From Micromonospora sp. NBC_01740 (GTDB lineage: Bacteria; Actinomycetota; Actinomycetes; Mycobacteriales; Micromonosporaceae), in the NCBI RefSeq assembly GCF_035920365.1, contig NZ_CP109150.1:4340001-4404000 (forward strand): DNA of 64,000 nt. The letters are read 5' to 3'. The position numbers and the translations under genes were made by a program. How positions within the stretch are numbered: the stretch's first letter is position 1; the number at the start of each line of letters is the position of its first letter. Of the stretch, positions 1 to 27,200 are shown one piece after another. A model generated the notes under the pieces. It was not told where the DNA came from, did no database searches, and saw nothing but the letters and a program-made list of their open reading frames with translations.

Positions 1-3000
1 CCGAGCTGATCGGCGCGTTGGGTGCGGCCGTGGACATCGCGGCGGTCAACGGTCCCGCGTCGGTGGTGGTCTCGGGTGCCGCCGGCGAGGTGGCCCCGGT
101 GGTGGCGACCGCCCGTGAGCGGGGCTGGCGGGTCAAGGAGCTCGCGGTCAGTCACGCGTTCCACTCCCGCCTGATGGAGCCGATGCTCGACGAATTCCGG
201 TCGGTGGTGGCGGGGCTGGACTGGCAGCCGCCGAGGATCCCGATCGTGTCGAACGTGACGGGCGCGGTGGCGGACGCCGCAGAGATCACCGATCCCGGCT
301 ACTGGGTGCGGCACGTGCGGCAGCCCGTGCGGTTCGCCGACGCCGTACGGACCCTGCACGAGCAGGACGTGACGCACTTCCTGGAGGTCGGCCCCGACGC
401 CGTGCTCACCGCGATGGCCCAGGACTGCGTCGAGGCGACCGGCGACGTCCGGTTCACCGCCACGCTGCGAGCCAACCACCCCGAGCCCGACACGCTGCGC
501 ACCGCCCTCGCCGAGCGGTACGTCACCGGCGGCCACGTCGACTGGACCGGATACCTCACCGCTGCCGGGGCACGCCCCCGCACGGTCGCCCTGCCCACGT
601 ACGCCTTCGACCACCAGCGCTACTGGCTCAACACCACCGACGGCGGCGCGGGCGCGCCCGGGCTCGGCGTCCGCCCCGTCGACCACGCGCTGCTCGGCGC
701 CGCCGTACGCGTGGCCGACGACGACGCACGGCTCTTCGGCACCGAACTCTCCGCGCGTACCCACCCGTGGCTCGCCGAGCACGTCGTCTGGGACTCGGTC
801 GTGGTGCCCGGCGCCGCCCTGGTCGAGATGGTCCTGCACGCGGGCGCGCAGGTCGGCTGCGACGCCCTCGACGAGCTGACCCTGGAGGCGCCGCTGGCGC
901 TCACCGGGCAGGACGCCCGGTCGGTGCAGGTGAAGCTGGGCACGGCGGACGAGGAGGGACGCCGGCCGGTCACCATCCACTCGCGGGCCGCCGCCGACCC
1001 GGACGGGGAGTGGGACCGCCACGCAGCGGGCGTCCTCGCACCCGCCGCACCGCAGCCCGACGGGGCCGAGCCGGGGCCCTGGCCGCCCACGTCCGGCACC
1101 GCCGTCGCGGTCGACGAGGTCTACACCGAGCTGTCCCGCCTGGGCGTCGAGTACGGCCCGCTCTTCCGTGGCCTGCGCGCCGTCTGGCGTACCGACGACG
1201 AGGTGTGCGCCGAGGTGGCGGTGCCCGACGGCACCGAGGTCGCCGGCTTCGGCATCCACCCCGCCCTGCTGGACGCGGCCCTGCACGTCGTCGGCCTGCT
1301 CGACGCCGACCAGGAGGCGTCCGGCGTACGCCTGCCCTTCGCCTGGACCGGCGTCACCCTCTCGGCGGTCGGCGCGACCACGCTGCGGGTACGCGCCCGG
1401 CGCAGCGGCGGCGGGGTCACCCTGACCCTGGCCGACCCGGCCGGCGCCCCCGTCGCCCGGATCGGCTCCCTGGTCTCCCGCCCCGTGACCGCCGAGCAGG
1501 TACGCGGCACCGACGCGGGCGTCGACTCCCTGTACGACGTCGCCTGGCAGAGCGTCCCGGCGGGCGCCCCGGCGACCGCTGGCGCGGTGCTCCTCGGCGA
1601 CGCCCCGTCCGACCTGGCGGCACTCGCCCGGTACGGGCTCGCCGAGCTGGCCGACGCGGTCGACGTCGGCCTGCTCGACACGGAGCTGGTGCTGCTCGCC
1701 GCGTACGCCGACGACGAGCGCGCCCCGGTCCCCGCCGCCACCCGGACCCGGCTCGCCGCCGTGCTGACCGCCGTGCAGGGCTGGCTCGCCGACGACCGGC
1801 TGGCGGAGCGGCAACTGGTCGTGCTGACCCGGGGGGCCGTCCCCGCCGGCGACACCGGCCGCACGACCGACCTCCCCGGCGCGGCGGTCTGGGGCCTGCT
1901 GCGCTCGGCCCAGGCGGAACACCCCGGCCGCTTCGTGCTGGTGGACCTCGACGAGGCGCGGCGACCGGAGCCCGGCACGGTGGACCTGGTGGCCCGCGCG
2001 GTCGCCACCGGCGAACCCCAGCTGGCGGTCAGGGACGAGCGGGTGCTGGCACCCCGGCTCACGCCCGCCGTTCTCGACCCGGCGCTGGGCGCCGACCTCG
2101 ACCCCGACGGGACGGTCCTGGTCACCGGGGCCACCGGCGCCCTCGGCGGCCTGCTGGCCCGGCACCTGGTCAGCACGCACAAGGTGCGCCGGCTGCTGCT
2201 CGTCAGCCGGCGCGGATCGGACGCCCCCGGCGCGGCGGAGCTGCTGACCGAGCTGACCGCGCTGGGCGCGCAGGTCCGGTTGGTGGCCGGCGACGTGGCG
2301 GACCGGGACTCCCTCGCCGCACTGCTGGCCGGCGTCCCCGCCGAGCACCCGCTCACCGGCGTGGTCCACGCCGCCGGCGTCCTCGACGACGCGGTGATCT
2401 CGGCGCTGACCCCCGGGCGGATGTCCGCCGTGCTCTCCGCCAAGGCCGACGCCGCCTGGCACCTGCACGAGCTGACCCGGGGGCGGAACCTGGCGATGTT
2501 CGTCCTCTTCTCGTCGGTCGCCGGCGTTCTCGGCGGCCCCGGGCAGGGCAACTACGCCGCCGCGAACGCCTTCCTGGACGGCCTCGCCCAGCACCGGCGC
2601 GCCGCGGGCCTCGCCGCCACCTCCCTGGCCTGGGGGCTCTGGGCGGCCGACAGCGGAATGACCGGCGCCCTCGACGCCGCCCAGCGGCAGCGGATGAGCC
2701 GCAACGGCCTCAGCCCGCTCGACACCGACCAGGCGCTGCGCCTCTTCGACGCCAGCCTGCGCGGCGGCCGCCCCCACCTGGTGCCGGCGCTGCTCGACCC
2801 CGCCGCGCTGCGCCGCCAGGCCGACGCCGGCCAGCTCCCGGCGCCGCTGCGCGGCCTGGTCCGGGCCCGGCGGCGCGTCGTCGCCGGCGGCGGCGACGGC
2901 GGCGGACCGTCCTTCGCGCAGCGCCTGGCCGGCACGCCCGAGGCGGAGCGTGGCCGGCTGGTGGAGGACCTGGTCAAGGCGCAGGTCATCGAGGTGCTCG

Positions 3001-3440
3001 GCTACCCGCCGGCCACCGTCGTGCCCTCCGGGCAGACGTTCACCGGCCTCGGCTTCGACTCGCTGACGGCGGTGGAGCTGCGCAACCGGCTGACCGCCCT
3101 CACCGGGATCCGGCTGCCGGCGAGCCTGATCTTCGACTGCCCCACGCCCGCGGCCCTCGCCGACTTCCTGCTTGTCGACGCCGCCCCGCCGGCGCCCGAG
3201 GCGGGCCTGCTGGCCGAGCTGGACCGGCTGGAGGCCGCGTTCGCCGCGACCGGGCCGGAGGAGCTGGAACGACTGGCCGGCGACGACGAGACGCGGACCG
3301 CCGTGGCGGTCCGCCTCCGGGCGCTGGTCACCAGGTGGAGCGACGCCACCGATCGGTTGGCCGACGTCAGCCAGGCCCTCGACGAGGCCTCGGACGACGA
3401 GCTGTTCGACTTCATCGACCAGAAGTTCGGCCGATCCTGA
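1..3440 (+). CDS. PKS gene A, 3' end: modular type I polyketide synthase (partial)
   Basis: This is the C-terminal 1146 codons of a modular PKS; the frame is open from base 3, so the gene starts upstream. Domains in order are the tail of an acyltransferase (to about 630, HAFH near 153, malonyl type), dehydratase (about 684-1487; catalytic His codon 780, Asp codon 1272), KR structural half (from about 1527), KR catalytic half (Rossmann start 2109, LDD at 2382-2390, Tyr codon 2553), ACP (about 2958-3171, Ser codon 3060) and a C-terminal docking region (about 3190-3437). The module therefore reduces and dehydrates its beta-keto group; the LDD motif predicts a B-type KR and a trans double bond. 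No ER lies between DH and the KR. The coiled tail ending in [12 protein letters not shown] is a class 1a-type docking tail that should hand the chain to gene B, 44 bases downstream. Identity is certain; substrate and stereochemistry are inferred from motifs. Confidence 0.98.
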   Translation, partial: ELIGALGAAVDIAAVNGPASVVVSGAAGEVAPVVATARERGWRVKELAVSHAFHSRLMEPMLDEFRSVVAGLDWQPPRIPIVSNVTGAVADAAEITDPGYWVRHVRQPVRFADAVRTLHEQDVTHFLEVGPDAVLTAMAQDCVEATGDVRFTATLRANHPEPDTLRTALAERYVTGGHVDWTGYLTAAGARPRTVALPTYAFDHQRYWLNTTDGGAGAPGLGVRPVDHALLGAAVRVADDDARLFGTELSARTHPWLAEHVVWDSVVVPGAALVEMVLHAGAQVGCDALDELTLEAPLALTGQDARSVQVKLGTADEEGRRPVTIHSRAAADPDGEWDRHAAGVLAPAAPQPDGAEPGPWPPTSGTAVAVDEVYTELSRLGVEYGPLFRGLRAVWRTDDEVCAEVAVPDGTEVAGFGIHPALLDAALHVVGLLDADQEASGVRLPFAWTGVTLSAVGATTLRVRARRSGGGVTLTLADPAGAPVARIGSLVSRPVTAEQVRGTDAGVDSLYDVAWQSVPAGAPATAGAVLLGDAPSDLAALARYGLAELADAVDVGLLDTELVLLAAYADDERAPVPAATRTRLAAVLTAVQGWLADDRLAERQLVVLTRGAVPAGDTGRTTDLPGAAVWGLLRSAQAEHPGRFVLVDLDEARRPEPGTVDLVARAVATGEPQLAVRDERVLAPRLTPAVLDPALGADLDPDGTVLVTGATGALGGLLARHLVSTHKVRRLLLVSRRGSDAPGAAELLTELTALGAQVRLVAGDVADRDSLAALLAGVPAEHPLTGVVHAAGVLDDAVISALTPGRMSAVLSAKADAAWHLHELTRGRNLAMFVLFSSVAGVLGGPGQGNYAAANAFLDGLAQHRRAAGLAATSLAWGLWAADSGMTGALDAAQRQRMSRNGLSPLDTDQALRLFDASLRGGRPHLVPALLDPAALRRQADAGQLPAPLRGLVRARRRVVAGGGDGGGPSFAQRLAGTPEAERGRLVEDLVKAQVIEVLGYPPATVVPSGQTFTGLGFDSLTAVELRNRLTALTGIRLPASLIFDCPTPAALADFLLVDAAPPAPEAGLLAELDRLEAAFAATGPEELERLAGDDETRTAVAVRLRALVTRWSDATDRLADVSQALDEASDDELFDFIDQKFGRS
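3..3171 (+). other. Module A-last: (KS)-AT-DH-KR-ACP
   Basis: Only the AT tail, DH, KR and ACP lie in the window. The DH first motif reads [10 protein letters not shown], so the usual Gly of HxxxGxxxxP is Asp, while the second-motif Asp (DAALH) is present. The KR has Lys, Ser, Tyr (GNYAAANAF) and Asn in place with LDD. The ACP motif is GFDSL. Predicted product: an alpha,beta-alkene from malonyl-CoA. Confidence 0.93.
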
Positions 3441-3470
3441 CCACGAGTCCGCCGCTTGCCCCTTAGCGAC

Positions 3471-3476
3471 AGGTGA
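3471..3476 (+). promoter_or_regulatory. Ribosome binding site of PKS gene B
   Basis: AGGTGA lies 8 bases before ATG 3485 and overlaps the alternative GTG at 3473, which decides in favour of the ATG start. Confidence 0.75.
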
Positions 3477-3484
3477 TCAACCCG

Positions 3485-22849
<19,365 letters not shown>

Positions 22850-22856
22850 GCGGACA

Positions 22857-22874
22857 CTGCCCGACCCCGGGCAG
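22857..22874 (+). terminator. Hairpin 1 downstream of PKS gene B
   Basis: A perfect 7-bp stem (CTGCCCG/CGGGCAG) with an ACCC loop, starting 8 bases after the gene B stop. No T-run follows, as is common for GC-rich actinomycete terminators. Confidence 0.55.
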
Positions 22875-22900
22875 GACGGGCCGGGGAAAGGGACACCTGG

Positions 22901-22926
22901 CGGCGCCGGACGCCTGACCGGCGCCG
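22901..22926 (+). terminator. Hairpin 2 downstream of PKS gene B
   Basis: A perfect 9-bp stem (CGGCGCCGG/CCGGCGCCG) with an 8-base loop, just after hairpin 1. Together they form a tandem terminator candidate between B and the phosphoesterase gene. Confidence 0.55.
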
Positions 22927-22944
22927 TCGGGCAGGTGCGGCTGC

Positions 22945-22974
22945 CTAGGGGTGCACGGATCCCGTCTAGGGGTG
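22945..22974 (+). promoter_or_regulatory. Paired CTAGGGGTG direct repeats upstream of the phosphoesterase
   Basis: Nine-base identical repeats start at 22945 and 22966, exactly 21 bp (two helical turns) apart, and about 120-150 bases before ATG 23095. A related pair precedes gene C. Candidate operator for a pathway regulator; the regulator is unknown. Confidence 0.45.
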
Positions 22975-22989
22975 TGCCGGTGCGGGCCC

Positions 22990-23009
22990 GGCTCCGTAGG
23001 GTCGGAGCC
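22990..23009 (+). promoter_or_regulatory. Hairpin in the leader of the phosphoesterase gene
   Basis: A perfect 7-bp stem (GGCTCCG/CGGAGCC) with loop TAGGGT, about 85 bases upstream of the start codon. It may be part of a leader or operator; function unknown. Confidence 0.4.
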
Positions 23010-23083
23010 CGTCAGGCCGTCTCGCCCTGCCCACCGGCAGCCGAGCGGTACGGATGTGGGTGCGTGCGGTACCCCGGATGGAC

Positions 23084-23089
23084 GGGAGG
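23084..23089 (+). promoter_or_regulatory. Ribosome binding site of the phosphoesterase gene
   Basis: GGGAGG 5 bases before ATG 23095; this settles the start against the upstream GTG at 22951. Confidence 0.8.
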
Positions 23090-23094
23090 TCCGC

Positions 23095-23955
23095 ATGGCC
23101 GGATCCGGCCTGCCTCAGTTGCTCGCCATCAGTGACCTGCACGTGGTCCACGCGGAGAACAAGGCGATCGTCGAGCGGCTGCGGCCGGAGCGCGACGGCG
23201 ACTGGCTCATCGTCGCCGGCGACGTCGGGGAGTTCGTCGCCGACATCGAGTGGGCGCTGGGACTGCTCAGCAACCGGTTCGCCAAGGTGATCTGGGCCCC
23301 CGGCAACCACGAGCTCTGGACCCCCCGCGAGGACCCGATCCAGCTGCGGGGAGACGCGCGCTACCAGCACCTGGTGGAGCTGTGCCGCGGGCTCGGGGTG
23401 GTGACTCCGGAGGACCCGTACCCCGTCTGGGACCCGCAGGGCGACGACCCGGTCCTGATCGCGCCGCTGTTCCTGCTCTACGACTACAGCTTCCGGCCGG
23501 CCGGGACGTACACGAAGGAGCAGGCCCTGGCGCGGGCCCACGAGGTCGGCGTGGTCTGCACCGACGAGATCCTGCTGCATCCGGACCCGTACCCGACGCG
23601 CGACGCCTGGTGCCGGGCGCGGCTGGCCCTGACCGAGCGCCGGCTCACCGCCGAGCGCAACGGGCTGCCCACCGTCCTGGTCAACCACTTCCCGCTCGTC
23701 CGCGAACCCACCCGGATCCTGCGGTACCCGGAGTTCGCGCAGTGGTGCGGCACCGAGGCCACCGCCGACTGGCACGTCCGGTTCGACGCCCGCGTCGCCG
23801 TCTACGGCCACCTGCACATCCCGCGCACCACCTGGTACGACGGGGTCCGCTTCGAAGAGGTCTCGGTGGGCTACCCACGGGAGTGGCGTCGCCGCTCGAC
23901 GCCGCCGGGGCGGCTGCGCCGCATCCTGCCGGCGGTTGCCGGACAGCCCGCCTGA
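23095..23955 (+). CDS. Metallophosphoesterase, PptH-like (possible holo-ACP phosphopantetheinyl hydrolase)
   Basis: A 286-aa calcineurin-like metallophosphoesterase. Metal-site motifs are all visible: D14-x-H16 (SDLH), G42-D43, G70-N71-H72-E73, H198 (VNHF) and H239-x-H241 (GHLH). No signal peptide or membrane segment is seen, so it is probably cytosolic. The C-terminal run from YGHLHIP to YPREWRRR and the whole architecture match, from memory, Mycobacterium tuberculosis PptH (Rv2795c). That enzyme strips phosphopantetheine from carrier proteins and is encoded beside the PptT transferase. Here the gene stands alone between two giant PKS genes with no transferase beside it in the window. ATG 23095 was chosen because GGGAGG (23084-23089) lies 5 bases upstream and the protein core begins at once; a longer GTG start at 22951 would add a low-complexity leader. 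It has its own upstream repeats and hairpins, suggesting a separate transcript. The fold is certain; the substrate is inferred. Confidence 0.93.
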   Translation: MAGSGLPQLLAISDLHVVHAENKAIVERLRPERDGDWLIVAGDVGEFVADIEWALGLLSNRFAKVIWAPGNHELWTPREDPIQLRGDARYQHLVELCRGLGVVTPEDPYPVWDPQGDDPVLIAPLFLLYDYSFRPAGTYTKEQALARAHEVGVVCTDEILLHPDPYPTRDAWCRARLALTERRLTAERNGLPTVLVNHFPLVREPTRILRYPEFAQWCGTEATADWHVRFDARVAVYGHLHIPRTTWYDGVRFEEVSVGYPREWRRRSTPPGRLRRILPAVAGQPA

Positions 23956-24001
23956 GCGCCGTCGCGATGCTGGTCACCGCTTTGTCCGGGACCCGCCGCG
24001 A

Positions 24002-24017
24002 CGGCCCTCACGGGCCG
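24002..24017 (+). terminator. Hairpin downstream of the phosphoesterase gene
   Basis: 6-bp stem CGGCCC/GGGCCG with loop TCAC, 46 bases after the stop codon and without a T-run. Weak terminator candidate. Confidence 0.35.
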
Positions 24018-24024
24018 GTCGATC

Positions 24025-24042
24025 AGGGGTTCTCTAGGGGTT
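24025..24042 (+). promoter_or_regulatory. AGGGGTT direct repeat pair upstream of PKS gene C
   Basis: AGGGGTT at 24025-24031 and 24036-24042, 11 bp (one helical turn) apart; the second copy is extended to CTAGGGGTT. It shares its core with the repeats upstream of the phosphoesterase, about 240 bases before ATG 24280. Confidence 0.45.
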
Positions 24043-24167
24043 GGGCGCGTGATGGGCGCTCAGTACCGTCCAGTCACGGTGGCGGGCATGTGTCGGCGGG
24101 ACGGCCCGGCGTGGCGGGCGCCTGAGCAGGCACGACAACCGGAATCAGGAGCAGGTGTCGGGATCGT

Positions 24168-24181
24168 TGGCCGAACGGCCA
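24168..24181. promoter_or_regulatory. Palindrome TGGCCG-AA-CGGCCA
   Basis: 6-base perfect arms around AA, about 100 bases upstream of gene C. Possible protein-binding site; could be chance in GC-rich DNA. Confidence 0.3.
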
Positions 24182-24236
24182 TGTCTCCACCCACCTGTGC
24201 ACGAAGCCGGTCCGTCGGCGGTGGTGTGGTCAACGA

Positions 24237-24252
24237 ATCGGCAGATTCCGAT
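24237..24252. promoter_or_regulatory. Inverted repeat ATCGG-N6-CCGAT upstream of gene C
   Basis: 5-base arms spaced by 6, ending 27 bases before ATG 24280. It lies where it could affect transcription or translation of gene C; weak evidence. Confidence 0.25.
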
Positions 24253-24279
24253 CGATAGCAAGCTCTGGGCGGGTGGGTC

Positions 24280-27200
24280 ATGGCGGACGAAGACAAGCTC
24301 CTCGAACACCTGAAGTGGGTGACCTCCGAGCTCCGCCTGGCGCGCCGGCGCCTGACCGAGCTGGAGAACGAGGACGCCGAGCCGATCGCGATCGTCGGCA
24401 TGGCCTGCCGGTTCCCCGGCGGGGTCGCCTCGCCGGAGGACCTCTGGGAGCTGGTCGCGGGCGGGGTGGACGCCACCGGCACGTTCCCCGACGACCGGGG
24501 CTGGGACCTCGACGGGCTCTACGACCCCGACCCGGACCACCCCGGCACCACCTACAGCAACCGGGGCGGCTTCCTGCGCGACGCCGGCCTGTTCGATCCG
24601 ACCCTGTTCGGCATCTCGCCGCGCGAGGCGCTGGCCATGGACCCGCAGCAGCGGCTCCTGCTCGAGGTGACCTGGGAGGTCTTCGAGCGGGCCGGCATCG
24701 ACGCCGCGTCGGTGCGGGGCAGCCGTACCGGGGTGTTCGTCGGCACCGCCGGGCAGGACTACACGTCGGTGCTGCGGCAACTGCCCGAGGGCACGGAGGG
24801 CTACGTCCTCACCGGCACGGCCGCGAGCGTCATGTCCGGCCGGCTGGCGTACTCCTTCGGGCTGGAGGGCCCGGCCGTCACGATCGACACCGCCTGCTCC
24901 TCGTCGCTGGTCGCCCTGCACCTCGCCGGTCAGGCCCTGCGCGACGGCGAGTGCTCCCTCGCCGTGGCCGGCGGCGTCACCGTGCTCGCCACGCCCGGCG
25001 CCTTCGTCGAGTTCTCCCGCCAGCGGGGGCTCGCCTCCGACGGCCGGTGCAAGGCCTTCTCCGCCGACGCCGACGGGACCGGCTGGTCCGAGGGCGTCGC
25101 CATGCTGCTCGTCGAGAAGCTCTCCGACGCCCGGCGCAACGGTCACCCCGTCCTGGCGGTGATCCGGGGCAGCGCCGTGAACCAGGACGGCGCCAGTAGC
25201 GGCCTGACGGCCCCCAACGGTCCCTCCCAGCAGCGGGTCATCCGGCAGGCGCTGGAGAACGCCCGGCTCAGCCCGTCCGACGTGGACGTGGTCGAGGCGC
25301 ACGGCACGGGCACCCGGCTGGGCGACCCGATCGAGGCACAGGCGCTGCTTGCCACGTACGGGCAGGGACGGTCCGCCGACCGGCCGCTGTGGCTGGGGTC
25401 GCTGAAGTCGAACATCGGCCACCCGCAGGCCGCGGCCGGCGCCGGCGGCGTCATCAAGATGGTGATGGCGATGCGGCACGGCGTGCTGCCGCCCACCCTG
25501 CACGTGGACCGGCCGTCCCCGCACGTCGACTGGTCGACGGGGGCCGTGTCCCTGCTGGACGAGGCGCGCCCCTGGGCGGGCGGCGACCACGTCCGCCGGG
25601 CCGCCGTGTCGTCCTTCGGCATGAGCGGCACGAACGCCCACCTGATCCTGGAGCAGGCCCCGGCGCCCGACCCGGCTGCCGACGAGGCCACGCCGTCGCG
25701 CCGTCCCGTCGTCGCGCCGGTGCTGCTCTCCGCCGCGCAGCCGGTCGCGCTGTCCGCGCAGGCCGGCCGGCTGGCCCGTTGGCTGGGCGACGACGAGGAG
25801 CCGCGCCCGCTCGACGTGGCCTGGTCGTCGGTGGTGTCGCGCTCGACGCTCGACCGGCGTGCGGTGGTGCTCGCCGAGGACCGTGCGGGCCTGCTGGCGG
25901 GCCTGGAGTCCCTGACGGCGGGAGCGCCGTCGGGCACGGTGGTCACGGGCCAGGCCGGGGACCGGGGTCCGCTGGCGGTGCTCTTCTCCGGCCAGGGCGC
26001 GCAGCGCGCCGGCATGGGCCGGGAGCTGTACGCCGAATTCCCCGTCTTCGCCGCCGCGCTGGACGAGGCGTGCGGGCACCTGGACCGGGTGCTGCCGCGC
26101 CCGCTGAAGGAGGTGCTGTTCGCAGCCGAGGGTTCCGCCGAGGCGGAGCTGCTGGACCAGACCGCGTTCACCCAGGCCGGGCTCTTCGCGGTCGAGGTGG
26201 CGCTGTTCCGCCTGGTGGAGTCGTTCGGCGTGGTGCCGGACTTCGTGGGCGGGCACTCGATCGGCGAGGTCGCCGCGGCGCACGTGGCCGGGGTGCTGTC
26301 CCTCCAGGACGCCTGCCTGCTGGTGGCGGCGCGGGGCCGGTTGATGCAGGCGCTGCCCGGGGGCGGCGGCATGCTCGCCGTGGCCGCCGACGAGGCGGCG
26401 GTGGTCGAGTCGATCGCCGGGCTGACCGACCGGGTCGGCGTGGCGGCGGTGAACGGCCCGACCTCGGTCGTGGTCTCCGGCGCCGTCGACGCGCTGGACG
26501 AGGTGGAGCGGGCCTGGCGGGACCGGGGTGTGCGTACGCGCCGGTTGACCGTCAGCCACGCGTTCCACAGCCCGCTGATGGAGCCGGTGCTGGAGCGCTT
26601 CCGCGGCATCGTCGAGCGGCTGGACTTCGCCGCGCCCGCGCTGCCGATCGTGTCGAACCTGACCGGGGCGCTCGCCGACGCCGACGAGATCCGCACCGCC
26701 GACTACTGGGTACGGCACGTGCGTGAGGCGGTGCGCTACGCCGACGGGATCGGGGCCCTGCGGGACGCGGGGGTGGACACGTTCCTGGAGGTCGGCCCGC
26801 AGAGCGTGCTGACCGCGATGACGGCGGACGCCCTGCCCGACGACGACGTGCTGACCGTCGCCGCCCAGCGCCGGGACCGGCCGCAGGCGCAGGCGCTGCT
26901 GGCGGCGCTGGCCGAGCTGCACGTGCACGGCGTCCCGGTCGCCTGGCAGGAGTGGTTCGCCGACACCGGGGCGCGGCGGGTGGAGCTGCCCACGTACGCC
27001 TTCCAGCGGGAGCGGTTCTGGCCCGAGGTGGTGCCGTGGCGCGTCGGCGACGTGTCGGGTGCCGGCCTGGGCGTGGCGGGGCACCCGCTGCTCGGCGCCG
27101 CGGTGCGCCTCGCCGGTGACGACGAGGTGGTGCTGACCGGCCGGCTGTCGGCGTCGACGCACCCGTGGCTGGCGGACCACGTGGTCGGCGGTGCCGTGGT

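Larger units (their letters stand above)
23956..24279. other. Intergenic region between phosphoesterase and PKS gene C
   Basis: 324 bases with no convincing gene. It holds a hairpin near its start (24002-24017), an AGGGGTT repeat pair (24025-24042), a 14-base palindrome (24168-24181) and a small inverted repeat (24237-24252). It probably carries the promoter of gene C. A 69-codon open frame here lacks coding character. Confidence 0.7.

Noticed and set aside
1487..2109. Possible enoylreductase between DH and KR of the gene A module
   Set aside because: The interval is the size of the KR structural subdomain and lacks ER motifs such as AGVNFRD and the [11 protein letters not shown] loop seen in C1 and C2.
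22951..23094. Longer start (GTG 22951) for the phosphoesterase
   Set aside because: It adds a low-complexity leader overlapping the repeats and a hairpin, whereas ATG 23095 has a good ribosome site and matches the family N-terminus.
24049..24258. A 69-codon + strand open frame in the gap before gene C
   Set aside because: No ribosome site, no similarity recognised, and it overlaps candidate regulatory elements. More likely chance.
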